DNA of 64,000 nucleotides from assembly GCF_009936275.1 (NCBI RefSeq), contig NZ_AP019797.1:3021890-3085889 (forward strand), in the 5' to 3' direction. Positions 26,837 through 36,774 of this stretch are shown piece by piece (position 1 is the stretch's first letter; each line of letters opens with the position of its first letter). Both the position numbers and the translations under genes were made by a program. The notes under the pieces were generated by a model. The model was given only the letters and a program-made list of their open reading frames with translations. It was not told the origin of the DNA and ran no database searches. The stretch comes from Rhodothermus marinus (GTDB taxonomy: Bacteria > Bacteroidota > Rhodothermia > Rhodothermales > Rhodothermaceae).

Positions 26837-29479
26837 ATGAACCTGCAGAAATTCACGGTCAAAGCGCAGGAGGCGGTACAGCGTGCGCTGGAGATTGCGG
26901 CGCAGAAGAACCATCAGGCAATCGAGCCGCCGCACCTGCTCAAGGCGCTGCTGAGCGAGCCGCAGGGCACGGCGGTATCCATCCTGAAGCGGCTGGGTGC
27001 CAGCCTGGAGCTGCTCAACACGAAGACGGACCAGGCGCTGGCCAAGCTGCCTGTCGTGCATGGCGCCTCCGTTTCGGGTCAGTACGTGGGGAACGAGCTG
27101 AAAAAAGTATTCGACCGCGCGCTGGCCGAGGCGGGCTTGCTCAAGGATGAGTACGTCTCGACCGAGCACCTGCTCATTGCGCTGGCCGAAAGCCAGACGG
27201 ACGTCGGTCAGGCGCTTCGGGAGCAGGGCGTCACGAAGGAGAAGATTCTGAACGTGCTCAAGGACGTGCGCGGCGCGCAGCGCGTCACCGACCCGCACGC
27301 GGAGGAGCGCTACGAGGCGTTGCAGCGCTACGGCCGCGACCTGACGGAGCTGGCCCGTAAGGGCAAACTGGATCCCGTCATCGGTCGCGACGAAGAGATC
27401 CGGCGTGTGTTGCAGATCCTCTCGCGCCGGATGAAAAACAACCCGGTGCTGGTCGGTGAGGCCGGTGTCGGTAAGACAGCCATCGTCGAAGGGCTGGCGC
27501 TGCGTATCGTGCAGGGCGACGTGCCCGAAAGCCTCAAGGACCGGCGCATTGTGGCGCTCGATATGGGTGCCCTGCTGGCCGGTGCCAAGTATCGGGGTGA
27601 ATTCGAGGAGCGGCTGAAGGCGGTCGTACGCGAGGCGGCGGCCTCCGAAGGCCAGGTGATCCTGTTCATCGACGAGCTGCACACGGTGGTGGGTGCCGGT
27701 GCCGCCGAAGGCGCCGTCGATGCCGCCAACATCCTGAAGCCGGCGCTGGCACGGGGCGAGATCCGTGTGATCGGCGCCACGACGCTCGACGAGTACCGGA
27801 AGTACATCGAAAAAGACAAGGCGCTGGAGCGGCGCTTCCAGCCCGTGCTCGTCGAGGAGCCGTCGGTGGAAGACACAATCTCGATCCTGCGCGGCATCAA
27901 GGATCGCTATGAGGTGCACCACGGCGTGCGCATCACCGACGGCGCGCTGATCGCGGCCGCCGAACTCTCGCACCGCTACATCACCGACCGGCACCTGCCG
28001 GACAAGGCCATCGACCTGATCGACGAGGCGGCCGCCCGGCTGCGGATCGAAATCGACTCGATGCCGGAAGAGCTGGACCAGCTCGAACGGCAGATCCGCC
28101 AGCTCGAAATCGAACGGGAGGCCGTCAAGCGCGACAATGATCAGGAAAAGCTCAAGGCGATCAACGAGCAGCTCGCCAACCTCGAAGAGCAGCGGCGGGC
28201 GCTCCGGGCGCGCTGGCAGCAGGAAAAAGAGCTGATCCAGCGCATTCGGAGCATCAAGGAAGAGATCGAACAGCTCCGGATCGAATCGGAGCAACTGGAG
28301 CGGCAGGGTGAATACGGCCGCGTGGCCGAGATCCGCTACGGCCGGATCCCCGAGCTGGAGAAGCAGCTCAAGGAGGCGCAGCAGCAGCTGGAAGAGGTCC
28401 AGAAAGACGGCGCCCTCCTGAAAGAAGAGGTGACGGCCGAGGACATCGCGGAGATTGTCGCGCGCTGGACGGGCATCCCCGTCTCGAAGTTGCTTGAAAG
28501 CGAACGCGAGAAGCTGCTGCGGCTCGAAGAGGAGCTGTCCAAGCGGGTGGTCGGACAGCCCGAGGCCATCTCGGCCGTGGCGAACGCCGTGCGGCGCGGC
28601 CGCGCCGGGCTCCAGGAGCCGAACCGGCCCATCGGGTCGTTCATCTTCCTGGGCTCGACCGGTGTCGGTAAGACCGAGCTGGCCAAGGCGCTGGCCGAGG
28701 CGCTCTTCAACGACGAAAACGCCATGATCCGGATCGACATGAGCGAGTACCAGGAGCGCCACTCGGTCAGCCGGCTCATCGGTGCCCCGCCGGGCTACGT
28801 GGGCTACGAGGAAGGCGGCCAGCTCACCGAAGCCGTCCGGCGTCGGCCCTACTCGGTCATTCTGCTCGACGAGATCGAGAAGGCGCACCCGGAGGTCTTC
28901 AACATCCTGCTCCAGGTGCTCGACGACGGCCGGCTCACCGACAACAAGGGCCGCACGGCCGACTTCCGCAACACGATCATCATCATGACGAGCAACCTGG
29001 GCTCCGAACTCATCCGCGAGCGCATCGACGCCTTCGGGGGCGAAGTGCCGCCCGAGGTCTATGAGCGGATGCGCGAGGAGATCCTGCAGTTGCTGCGGCA
29101 GCGGCTGCGGCCCGAGTTCCTCAACCGGATCGACGAGATCATCGTCTTCCGGCCGCTGGGCCACGAAGAGATCCGGAAGATCGTCGAGATCCAGTTTGCC
29201 CGGATCCAGCAGCTGGCGGCCCGCAGCCACAAGCTCAAGCTGGAGCTGACCGACGCGGCGAAAGACTGGCTGGCCGAGCGCGGCTTCGATCCGGTCTTCG
29301 GCGCGCGGCCGCTCAAGCGGGTCATGCAGCGCGAGATCACGAACAAGCTGGCCGAAGAAATCCTGGCCGGGTTCTTCACCGACGGCGATACGATCCGGAT
29401 CGACGTGGCGCCGGACGGATCGGGCCTGATCTTCGAGAAGATCGCCCAGGTCGAGGCCGAGCCGGCCGGCACGGCCTGA
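26837..29479 (+). CDS. clpB: ClpB disaggregase (Hsp100)
   Basis: An 880-residue AAA+ chaperone of full family length. It has the N-domain (1-150), NBD1 with GEAGVGKT (about 210-217), the coiled-coil middle domain rich in [15 protein letters not shown]-type heptads (about 405-530), NBD2 with [14 protein letters not shown] (about 610), and a C-terminal D2 small domain. It extracts proteins from aggregates with DnaK. It is monocistronic, with a strong terminator 30 bases after the stop. Confidence 0.97.
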   Translation: MNLQKFTVKAQEAVQRALEIAAQKNHQAIEPPHLLKALLSEPQGTAVSILKRLGASLELLNTKTDQALAKLPVVHGASVSGQYVGNELKKVFDRALAEAGLLKDEYVSTEHLLIALAESQTDVGQALREQGVTKEKILNVLKDVRGAQRVTDPHAEERYEALQRYGRDLTELARKGKLDPVIGRDEEIRRVLQILSRRMKNNPVLVGEAGVGKTAIVEGLALRIVQGDVPESLKDRRIVALDMGALLAGAKYRGEFEERLKAVVREAAASEGQVILFIDELHTVVGAGAAEGAVDAANILKPALARGEIRVIGATTLDEYRKYIEKDKALERRFQPVLVEEPSVEDTISILRGIKDRYEVHHGVRITDGALIAAAELSHRYITDRHLPDKAIDLIDEAAARLRIEIDSMPEELDQLERQIRQLEIEREAVKRDNDQEKLKAINEQLANLEEQRRALRARWQQEKELIQRIRSIKEEIEQLRIESEQLERQGEYGRVAEIRYGRIPELEKQLKEAQQQLEEVQKDGALLKEEVTAEDIAEIVARWTGIPVSKLLESEREKLLRLEEELSKRVVGQPEAISAVANAVRRGRAGLQEPNRPIGSFIFLGSTGVGKTELAKALAEALFNDENAMIRIDMSEYQERHSVSRLIGAPPGYVGYEEGGQLTEAVRRRPYSVILLDEIEKAHPEVFNILLQVLDDGRLTDNKGRTADFRNTIIIMTSNLGSELIRERIDAFGGEVPPEVYERMREEILQLLRQRLRPEFLNRIDEIIVFRPLGHEEIRKIVEIQFARIQQLAARSHKLKLELTDAAKDWLAERGFDPVFGARPLKRVMQREITNKLAEEILAGFFTDGDTIRIDVAPDGSGLIFEKIAQVEAEPAGTA

Positions 29480-29508
29480 GCGCCGACGCCGGTGGCTCCG
29501 TCCTCCAG

Positions 29509-29538
29509 CCCGGACCCACGACAGGGTCCGGGTTTTTT
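29509..29538 (+). terminator. Intrinsic terminator of clpB
   Basis: CCCGGACCC (29509-29517) pairs perfectly with GGGTCCGGG (29524-29532) across a 6-base loop and is followed at once by six T residues. Confidence 0.95.
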
Positions 29539-29677
29539 GTTAGGTGATTCCCCTTGCGCCCGAGCAAGCAAGCTGCGTTTCCGATGGCAAACGCTCGCGT
29601 CTGGCATAGGGGAACGGTGCGGCCTGCGGGTATATCCGATAGCACGACCCAACAAACCAGACCTGCGGTGAGGCGCC

Positions 29678-30043
29678 ATGCGTATGCTGAAGTCGTTGTT
29701 TGCCCTGCTGCTGATCGGTATGCTGAGCGCTGGACTGAGCCCAAACGCCGCTCAGGCCCATCCGAAGCGTGTCGTCAAAGTGCTTCCACATGGCCACGTG
29801 GTGGTGCATGTCGGAAAGGTGCGCTATCACTACCATGCGGGCGTCTTCTACCGGCCGGTACGGGGCGGCTTCGTGGTGGTGCGGGCCCCCGTCGGTGCGA
29901 TCGTGCCGGTGCTGCCGGTCGCCTACCGCGTGGTGCATGTCCACGGGCGCGTGTACTACTGCCACAACGGCGTCTACTATCGCCCGATCCGACACCACGG
30001 CCGCACGGCCTACATGGTGGTCGATCTGCACCTGGACCTGTAG
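29678..30043 (+). CDS. Small secreted His/Tyr-rich protein (DUF6515-like)
   Basis: A 121-residue protein with a signal peptide (MRMLKSLFALLLIGMLSAGL...AQA) and a mature part built of two similar units: YHYHAGVFYRPVRGGFVVV and YYCHNGVYYRPIRHHGRTAY, joined by APVGAIVPVLP. This pattern fits small periplasmic proteins annotated as DUF6515. The function is unknown; the His content could bind metal. Confidence 0.75.
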   Translation: MRMLKSLFALLLIGMLSAGLSPNAAQAHPKRVVKVLPHGHVVVHVGKVRYHYHAGVFYRPVRGGFVVVRAPVGAIVPVLPVAYRVVHVHGRVYYCHNGVYYRPIRHHGRTAYMVVDLHLDL

Positions 30044-30051
30044 TGCCATCC

Positions 30052-30087
30052 GGGCGTGGCCGTCGGATCCTTCCGGCGGTCACGCCC
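30052..30087. terminator. Bidirectional terminator-like hairpin
   Basis: A 15-bp stem (GGGCGTGGCCGTCGG with CCGGCGGTCACGCCC, two G-T pairs) closes a 6-base loop between two convergent genes. There is no strong T-run on either side. Confidence 0.6.
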
Positions 30088-30120
30088 ACGGCGCCAGCGC
30101 CAACCCACCGGTACCACGTT

Positions 30121-31365
30121 CTACCCGTGCAGCCACCGGTCCAGCCAGGCGAACGCGTCTTCCTGCATGCTTCGATTGAAGCGGTGGCCTTCGTCGTAGA
30201 ACAGGCCCTGAAAATGCGTGGGCGCGCCAGCCCGTCGATACACTTCCTGCAGGATCTGTACGGCCCGTTCCATTTCCGGGAGTGTAAACAGCGGGTCCCG
30301 GCGGCCGCACTGCACAAGCGTTGGAGCGGGCACCCGCAGCCCCAGCAATTCGGGGTAGTCCAGGTCACGGGCCAGCAGCGGAATGTAGAGCATCCAGGTG
30401 TGCGTGTAGCTCCGATTGCGGGCCAGGTCGCGCCAGGTGGTGAGCATGCAGGTCACCACGGCACAGCGGATGCGCTCGTCCATCCCCGCCAGCAGCACGG
30501 TCTGCCAGCCGCCGCCCGAAAGCCCCGCGCACCCGATGCGGCGAGCGTCCACTTCCGGTCGTCTGCAGAGTACATCGAGCGCCCCGCGCAACTCGGCCAG
30601 CAGCACGCCCGGCCAGGTCGTACCGGCCGCCAGCAGCGAACGGGCCACCATGTGTTCGTGCCACGACGCCCATTCGTTGTAGGCCCGGATTTCCTCGGCG
30701 GTCTCGGGCTCCCGGGCGGGCAACCCGCGCCGGACACGTGGCGGCACGTCGGCCAGCCGGATGCGCCGGCTGCCGAAGGCCATCACATCGGGCACCAGCA
30801 CCACGTAGCCCCGCCGTGCCAGTTCGTTCGCCCAGGCCCGTCCATCGTAGAGCTTTTCCTGATGGGCAACCATGAGGGGATGGCGCGTGCCCGGATCGAC
30901 GATCTTCTCGCGCCCGAAGAATTTGTCGCCGCCATGATCGTGCAGGGCCAGCACACCCGGTAACGGACCCGAAGCGTCGGCCGGACGCAGCAGATAGGCC
31001 CGCGTGGGCGGCCCGAAGGGAAGCTGCCAGCGCAGGTCCTCGATGATCAGACCGTCGTGCGCAACGCGGGCCACTACCTCGGCATGGAGCACCGCACCGG
31101 GCTCCGGCATGCCCAGCAACGCCAGTACCCGGGCGCGCGCCTGCTGCCGCCACGCTGCCAGATCCACGGTCTCCTGCCAGCGAAGCGACAGCCGGGGTGG
31201 ATCTTCGGCCAGCGCGGCCGCCCAGTCGCCGTAAGCGCCGAGCACCGAGCCGGCTTCGGCGTCACGCGCCGGGGCTTCGTAATCCTCCGGCGGCGTCCAC
31301 CGGCGCCATCCCAGCGCCGCCGTGCCCAGCAGGGCTTCAAGGAAGGTGCGGCGATCCAGTCCCAC
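30121..31365 (-). CDS. Tat-exported α/β hydrolase, acetyl-xylan-esterase/dienelactone-hydrolase-like
   Basis: A 414-residue serine hydrolase. It begins with a twin-arginine-like signal (LDRRTFLEALLGTAALG). The nucleophile motif is GLSGGGW, the acid is probably in GRRDPLF and the His in DEGHRFN. I chose the GTG at 31365, 5 bases after the pectinesterase stop; an ATG at 31398 would overlap that gene by 28 bases. As the last gene of the pectin locus, removal of acetyl or other ester groups from pectin fragments is a reasonable guess. Confidence 0.8.
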   Translation of the reverse strand: MGLDRRTFLEALLGTAALGWRRWTPPEDYEAPARDAEAGSVLGAYGDWAAALAEDPPRLSLRWQETVDLAAWRQQARARVLALLGMPEPGAVLHAEVVARVAHDGLIIEDLRWQLPFGPPTRAYLLRPADASGPLPGVLALHDHGGDKFFGREKIVDPGTRHPLMVAHQEKLYDGRAWANELARRGYVVLVPDVMAFGSRRIRLADVPPRVRRGLPAREPETAEEIRAYNEWASWHEHMVARSLLAAGTTWPGVLLAELRGALDVLCRRPEVDARRIGCAGLSGGGWQTVLLAGMDERIRCAVVTCMLTTWRDLARNRSYTHTWMLYIPLLARDLDYPELLGLRVPAPTLVQCGRRDPLFTLPEMERAVQILQEVYRRAGAPTHFQGLFYDEGHRFNRSMQEDAFAWLDRWLHG

Positions 31366-31370
31366 GGTTT

Positions 31371-33611
31371 TCAGACGAGGTCTCGCCAAGGCGTCCATCC
31401 GGCCAGCACATGGACCGGCGCGTACAGCACCGCTTCCGCCGCCGTGAGCCGGGGTCGATCGGGATGGGCTCCCGGCCCGCTGCTGCCGTATTCGAAAAGC
31501 CGCTCACCCATCGGATCCACGCCGTGCATCTCCGTCCAGCCCTCGGGCCGGATGTGATCGTCCATGTAGCAGTGCAGAAAAACGGCGTTGCTGCTGACCA
31601 GCCCCGGCTGGTTCGAGGGATGCCAGGGACGTCCCAGCCACACCGAAGCCGGAGCCATCGCAGGCGATTCCTTCAGCAGGCGGCATCGATAGAAAATCAG
31701 CCCGTAGGGACGGCTCCGGGGCGTGCTGGGTGCCACCACGTAGCCGTTGTTGGGCCGGCCGCGATCCCGCGAAATCAGATCGCAGGCTTCGAAAACGGCC
31801 GTGCCCCCGCCGAAAATGAAGTCGACATGGCCGAGAATCGTACAGTTGCGAAAATAGCTCCGGTTGCCCTCGACGAAGAGCGTGTCCTGATAGCCACGAA
31901 TCACGCAGTCGTAGAAGACGGTGCGGTCGGCCTCGCGATCGACGAGCACGGCTACGGCCTGCAGGTCGCGCAGGCTGTCCTGATAGGCCGGATAGTCGAA
32001 GGCGTTTTCCACGGTCAGATGGGCGACGCGCACCGCAGGGGCGGCAATGCGCAGCGTGAAGCTGCCCCGCGTACCGCAACGGTCGGGTTGGCGGGGCTGT
32101 GCCGAGCGGTTTTCGGCCTGCCAGCGTGCCAGCAGCGCCCGCCGCAGCGGGCTGTCGGTACAGGGACCACCCGCCACGTCGTCGTAGGAGAGCACGGTCG
32201 TCTCCCGATCTTCGCCGATCAGATAGACGAAGGGCCGGTCGATGGAAAGCTTCTCATGGTAGCGGCCACGCCGCACGAAGATCACGTAGGGGGCGTCGTT
32301 GTCGGCCGGCACGTCGGCCAGCGCCCGGCCGATGGTCCGGTAGCGCCGCACCCCGTCCACGCGCGCTCCTTCGGGGCCGACGTAAGCCGGATCGACCACG
32401 GCGGCGTAGGTGTACGTGTCGGGCGCGGTGCGCAGGGCGCCGGTCGATGGCGTGAGGATCGCCACCCGAAGCGGCTCTCGAAGGCGCTGCACGAAGCGAT
32501 CCAGATACGCCCACCAGTCTTCGACCTGGCGGAAGTCGCCGGCCGCCGTCCATCCTGCCCCGGCATAGTGCACGACGGTTTCGCCCGGACGCATGCGGCC
32601 AAGCAGCAGGTAGTGGTCGTTGGTCTCGCGCACCGCTTCGAGCCGGTCGCCCGGCATCAGGACGGCCGTGCCCAGCTCGCCGTGTCCGCCATTTTTGCGC
32701 TCGACCGGTCCCCAGACGCCCAGCCAGGTCCAGTCGTCGCGCTGCTTCCAGGCGCCCGTTACCCCTTCGCGCTTGACCAGTCCGATCGCATAGGTCAGCG
32801 GCTCGCTATCGGCCGCCCGGAAAGTCACTTCTTCCCGAAACAGATACTGTCCGGCGTCGATCGTGATGCGCCGCACTTCCGACACCTGGCGGCCGCCCAC
32901 CTCCCACGGTTCGTAGTGCAGTTCCACGATGGCCCGGAGCGGACCGGCGGCCAGGATGCGGTACGACTTGAAGTTGCGGGCCGGAAACAGCCGTCCCTCG
33001 TGCCAGATGGCCGTGCCGCCGGCGCCCAGACTCTGGCCGACGGAGAAAAAGTCGGCGCCTTCGCCCGTGTCGATATGATAGGCGTCGTGCCCCTTCGCGT
33101 ACCAGCGGGTGATCACCAGATTGCGCACGCGCTTGAGCCAGACGTCGATGCCGCTCGACACGAGCGACTCCAGCTGCCAGAGGCCCTGGCCGTAGGTGCG
33201 ATACGCCACCCGATCGCTTTCCCAGGCCACATCGTCGCGTTGCGGCTCGTGATAGGCGAAAGCCCGGGCGGCAAAGGTCGTCTCCGGGGCCGCGGCCTCC
33301 ACGCGATAGGTGCGCGCTTCGCGGGGCCAGAGGCTCACCAGAAAGAGCAGCACGTCCGGACGCCCGTCGCCATCGTTGTCCACCACCTGGTGCAGGACCG
33401 ACCGGCCGCTGGCCTCGTCACGCACGCGCACCTGCTCGGGCGTCAGGGCCGGAAGCCGCTCGGCCAGCGGCGCCCAGGCCAGCTCGACCAGTTCGTCGGG
33501 ACGCGCCACATCCGAGGGATTCTCCACGCGAACGCGCACCGCTTCGGGCGTTTCGACGGCTCCGCCCAGCAGCGGCAGCAGTCCCAGCAGCAGAATCCTG
33601 CACCAGCGCAT
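31371..33611 (-). CDS. DUF4861 - pectinesterase (CE8) fusion protein
   Basis: A 746-residue secreted two-domain protein. It has a signal peptide (1-18); then a DUF4861 domain at about 25-400 (NPSDVARPDELVELAW, SGIDVWLKRVRNLVITRWY, GQSLGAGGTAIWHEG); then a pectin methylesterase right-handed helix at about 420-720. The PME motifs GYQDTLFV, GHVDFIFGGG and LGRPWHPS carry the two catalytic Asp and the Arg/Trp of the site. It should remove methyl esters from galacturonan. The DUF4861 half, common in pectin and ulvan loci, may act on the sugar chain. Confidence 0.88.
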   Translation of the reverse strand: MRWCRILLLGLLPLLGGAVETPEAVRVRVENPSDVARPDELVELAWAPLAERLPALTPEQVRVRDEASGRSVLHQVVDNDGDGRPDVLLFLVSLWPREARTYRVEAAAPETTFAARAFAYHEPQRDDVAWESDRVAYRTYGQGLWQLESLVSSGIDVWLKRVRNLVITRWYAKGHDAYHIDTGEGADFFSVGQSLGAGGTAIWHEGRLFPARNFKSYRILAAGPLRAIVELHYEPWEVGGRQVSEVRRITIDAGQYLFREEVTFRAADSEPLTYAIGLVKREGVTGAWKQRDDWTWLGVWGPVERKNGGHGELGTAVLMPGDRLEAVRETNDHYLLLGRMRPGETVVHYAGAGWTAAGDFRQVEDWWAYLDRFVQRLREPLRVAILTPSTGALRTAPDTYTYAAVVDPAYVGPEGARVDGVRRYRTIGRALADVPADNDAPYVIFVRRGRYHEKLSIDRPFVYLIGEDRETTVLSYDDVAGGPCTDSPLRRALLARWQAENRSAQPRQPDRCGTRGSFTLRIAAPAVRVAHLTVENAFDYPAYQDSLRDLQAVAVLVDREADRTVFYDCVIRGYQDTLFVEGNRSYFRNCTILGHVDFIFGGGTAVFEACDLISRDRGRPNNGYVVAPSTPRSRPYGLIFYRCRLLKESPAMAPASVWLGRPWHPSNQPGLVSSNAVFLHCYMDDHIRPEGWTEMHGVDPMGERLFEYGSSGPGAHPDRPRLTAAEAVLYAPVHVLAGWTPWRDLV

Positions 33612-33716
33612 GTTTTTTCAAAGGTTAGCTCAAAATTTCAGGGTAAACTTCCTGTGCAGAGAGGCGCCCATTGCTGTCCCGGAATCCAGACGCACGCGCC
33701 GCTCCTATCGGGGCAT

Positions 33717-34898
33717 TCAGTGCAGGGCGCCCCCCTCAAAAGCTTCGATCTCCAGGCTGGCCAGAATGAACGGACCGACGCCCTTCGGATCGTCGCTGAC
33801 GATCGGCTCGCTCAGGTAGTACGCAATCGAACCGTCCCGCTGTCGCGGCCCGCCCAGTCCGGCCACCGCGCAGATCTGATGCAGGTGTACCGTCCCATCG
33901 GGATCCACCGAAACCAGCTGCTTTACAAGCCCCCGATAGCCACGCCGGGCCACCTCCAGGTATTTCGCCGGCAGGTATCCTTTGCGTACTCCTTTGGCCA
34001 GCGCGTACACGAACATGCTCGAAGCGGACGCCTCCAGGTAGTTGCCCGGATAGGCGGGCTGATCGAGCACCTGGTACCAGAGACCCGTGACCGGATCCTG
34101 CACGCGCGCCACGGCTTCGGCCAGATCCTCCAGGATCCGGATGATCGCCGGACGATCGGGATGATCTGCGGGGAGCCAGTCCAGCACGTCCACCAGCGCC
34201 ATGGCATACCAGCCCATGCCACGGCCCCAGAAGTTGGCCGAACGGCCCGTGATGGAGTCGGCCCAGATCTGCTGGCGTTTTTCATCCCAGCCGTGGTAGT
34301 AAAGACCGGTGCGCGGGTCGCGCAGGTAGCGGGCGACCAGCAGAATTTCACGGGCGGTTTCGTCGATGGCTTTCGCGTCGCCGAACGTCACGCCGTAGCG
34401 CACCAGAAACGGCCCCATCATGTAGATGCCGTCGAGCCAGAGCTGGTAGGGATAGATTTTTTTGTGCCAGAAGCCGCCCTCGCTGGTGCGCGGATGGTGC
34501 CGGAGCTGATCGCGCAGTGTATCGATGGCCCGGCGATATCGTTCTTCTCCGGTCTGCTCGTAGAGCAGAAACAGCAGTTTCCCGGTGTTGATCTGATCCA
34601 GGTTGTACTCCTCCTTCTCGTAGGTGCGAATGGTGCCCTCCGGCGTGACAAACCGGTCGATGTTGGCCCGGATGTACTCGAAATAGCGCGATTCACCTGT
34701 CCTGAGCCAGAGTTCCTCGAAAGCGCGCAGCATGACGCCCACTTCGTAGTGCCAGCGCTCGGAGAGTAGCGGCTTCTGGCGCATGACGGACTCGGCCATG
34801 CGGACCGACCACGGCCGCACGTCGGGCGGCTGCGCCTGCGCGATCAGTCCCAGCAGACAACCCAGTCCGATTCCCAGAATTCGTCCGTACCAGCGCAT
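33717..34898 (-). CDS. GH105 unsaturated rhamnogalacturonyl/glucuronyl hydrolase
   Basis: A 393-residue secreted (α/α)6-barrel enzyme of the YteR/YesR type. It has a signal peptide ending LIAQAQ, the catalytic Asp in YQLWLDGIYM, and the conserved FWGRGMGWYAMALVD. It releases the unsaturated uronic acid left by pectate or rhamnogalacturonan lyases. The ATG at 34898 has GGAG 4 bases upstream; ATGs at 34916 and 34922 are alternatives. It lies between the β-helix gene and the pectinesterase fusion gene in one leftward locus. Confidence 0.88.
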   Translation of the reverse strand: MRWYGRILGIGLGCLLGLIAQAQPPDVRPWSVRMAESVMRQKPLLSERWHYEVGVMLRAFEELWLRTGESRYFEYIRANIDRFVTPEGTIRTYEKEEYNLDQINTGKLLFLLYEQTGEERYRRAIDTLRDQLRHHPRTSEGGFWHKKIYPYQLWLDGIYMMGPFLVRYGVTFGDAKAIDETAREILLVARYLRDPRTGLYYHGWDEKRQQIWADSITGRSANFWGRGMGWYAMALVDVLDWLPADHPDRPAIIRILEDLAEAVARVQDPVTGLWYQVLDQPAYPGNYLEASASSMFVYALAKGVRKGYLPAKYLEVARRGYRGLVKQLVSVDPDGTVHLHQICAVAGLGGPRQRDGSIAYYLSEPIVSDDPKGVGPFILASLEIEAFEGGALH

Positions 34899-34944
34899 GG
34901 GGCTCCGATGATTCATCGTCATGTCAGGTCTTGCAAGCAGAAGC

Positions 34945-34970
34945 GCCCCGGGAGCTACGGCTCCCGGGGC
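34945..34970 (-). terminator. Strong stem-loop between the β-helix and GH105 genes
   Basis: GCCCCGGGAGC and GCTCCCGGGGC form a perfect 11-bp stem with a 4-base loop. On the leftward strand it is followed by a loose T/C-rich tract. It could end the upstream transcript or attenuate it, giving unequal expression of the two parts of the locus. Confidence 0.6.
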
Positions 34971-35000
34971 GTCTGCCCTGTTACCATCCCCGTAAGGGCA

Positions 35001-36737
35001 TCAGTTGGCCGGAAGCAGCAACATCTTGCGCGTCAGCACCGTGCCCCCGGCTTCCAGGCGGTAGAAGTAGACGCCGGGGGCCGCCTTCCGGCCCAGCAGG
35101 TCCATGCCATCCCAGGTAGCCGTGTAAACTCCGGCGGCCTGCCGGACGCCATCGGCCAGACGGGCCACCTCCTGCCCCAGCAGGTTGAACACGCGCAGCG
35201 TGACGGTGGCCGGCTCGGGCAGCGTGTACGTGATGCGGGTTTCCCGCGTGAACGGGTTCGGGTAGTTCTGATGCAGCCGGAAGGCCGTCACCGGCAGGTT
35301 GCCGGGCTGGCGTTCGATGGTTGTCAGTTCCCACTCGGCTTTTTTGTCCGGGAACCAGTTCAGGTCGCCGGCCGGGAAGCCCTTGGCCGCGCCGGTGTAC
35401 GCGGGCGAATCGGTGGGATACGAAGCGTCGAACTCACGCATGAAGTACGTCACCGGCTTCCGATCGAAGTCGTGCAATGCGCGCACAAAGCTCGTGGTGG
35501 ACTTGGTGCGGCCGGTCTGCGTCCGGTACCACTCGGCCATACGCAGCATCTTGCTGATGTAGGGCCGGTTGGCGACTTGCAGATCCTCCAGTTCGATGAA
35601 CGCATTGACCGAGTCGGCTCCCAGGCGGCTGTTGATGTGGTAGGAAAGCGGCGCGCCCGGCCCGATGATGTCGTTGTCGCCGTCGGTGCCGTTGTCGGGG
35701 TTGCCGTCGTCGCCTGCCCCATCGCCGTACTTTTCATAGAAAGCCTCCACCGAGTCCGACACGGCCCAGTAGTTGTTCGACACGACCCACTGGGTCGTAT
35801 CGTTGGGCACCGAGAAGATCCAGATCATCCGCGGCTTGCCGTTGGGGTACAGCTCGCCGTGCTCGTCGAACTCGGCCTGACGGCTGGCGTCGCTCGTGTC
35901 GGCCCCCAGCACGAAGGAATCCAGAAACAGGTTGTTCGTAATCCGCACGCTCTTGCCCACCCATCCCAGGGCCAGCGTGCCGTGATACGACATGCCGTTG
36001 AGGATCGTGTTGTGGTCGAAAATCAGGTTGTTGATGGGCGCCGTGCTGGACCGGTGGCGAATGATGCGGTCCTGGAAGTTCACGAACGTGCAGTTTTGGA
36101 TGAACAACGTATCGACCGACGTATCCCGCAGGTCGATGGCCTTGCCGGCCCCGAAGTTCGAGCGTCCCAGATCGCCCATGTTGGCGAAAATCGTGTTGGT
36201 AATGCGGATCACACGCGCGGCCGCCTCGGTGCGGATGTGCTGTCCCCGCGTGTTGGACATGACGACCCCGTCTAGGATCAGATCATATCCCGGCGAAGTG
36301 GTGCGGATGATCGTACTCCCGATGTTGACCACCTCGTTGGGATCGGCGTCCACATAGCCCACCAGCACCACGTCTTTGATCCAGACGTTGCCCTCCATGC
36401 GAATGATCGGGTCCGCCGCAAACGTACCGGTCTGGGTATTCACCACCGGATAGATGATGGCTTTTTCGCCCTCGCCTTCTTCCGTCATCAGGCGTAGGTC
36501 AAATCCACGAACGATGATGTCGTCGTTGACCAGGTAAACGCCGTTGCGCCGCAGCACGTACACCCGGTTGGGGTCGTTCCGCTCCCCGGTGGCCGTCGTG
36601 TCGCCAGCGATCACCTCGTTCAGATACTGCCCCGACACGTTGAAGGGCTCGACGATCAGTTCCTGCGCCCTGCTGTTCGCCGCGCCGAACAATAACAGGA
36701 CAAGCAGCCCGATCCATGCACTCGTAGCGGTCCTCAT
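35001..36737 (-). CDS. Secreted right-handed β-helix protein with T9SS sorting domain (pectate-lyase-like)
   Basis: A 578-residue protein. It has a signal peptide (ending NSRAQ); a parallel β-helix at about 60-330 ([50 protein letters not shown]); an Asp/Asn/Gly-rich region; and a C-terminal sorting domain ([20 protein letters not shown] ... [16 protein letters not shown]). The sorting domain implies export by a type IX/Por-like route. The fold fits a pectate lyase or related polysaccharide-binding protein. No clear lyase catalytic triad could be assigned by eye. Confidence 0.82.
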   Translation of the reverse strand: MRTATSAWIGLLVLLLFGAANSRAQELIVEPFNVSGQYLNEVIAGDTTATGERNDPNRVYVLRRNGVYLVNDDIIVRGFDLRLMTEEGEGEKAIIYPVVNTQTGTFAADPIIRMEGNVWIKDVVLVGYVDADPNEVVNIGSTIIRTTSPGYDLILDGVVMSNTRGQHIRTEAAARVIRITNTIFANMGDLGRSNFGAGKAIDLRDTSVDTLFIQNCTFVNFQDRIIRHRSSTAPINNLIFDHNTILNGMSYHGTLALGWVGKSVRITNNLFLDSFVLGADTSDASRQAEFDEHGELYPNGKPRMIWIFSVPNDTTQWVVSNNYWAVSDSVEAFYEKYGDGAGDDGNPDNGTDGDNDIIGPGAPLSYHINSRLGADSVNAFIELEDLQVANRPYISKMLRMAEWYRTQTGRTKSTTSFVRALHDFDRKPVTYFMREFDASYPTDSPAYTGAAKGFPAGDLNWFPDKKAEWELTTIERQPGNLPVTAFRLHQNYPNPFTRETRITYTLPEPATVTLRVFNLLGQEVARLADGVRQAAGVYTATWDGMDLLGRKAAPGVYFYRLEAGGTVLTRKMLLLPAN

Positions 36738-36774
36738 GGCTTCCTCCGGTTGGTTGAAGGGATTGGTTCAGTTT

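Noticed and set aside
26789-29230. 813-codon leftward frame opposite clpB
   Set aside because: Antisense shadow of an unmistakable ClpB; no independent motif or start signal.
31197-34769. Very long rightward open frame (about 1190 codons) opposite the pectin genes
   Set aside because: It mirrors GH105 and the DUF4861-pectinesterase, is Arg/His/Gln-rich with no family motif, and its length comes from high GC on the opposite strand.
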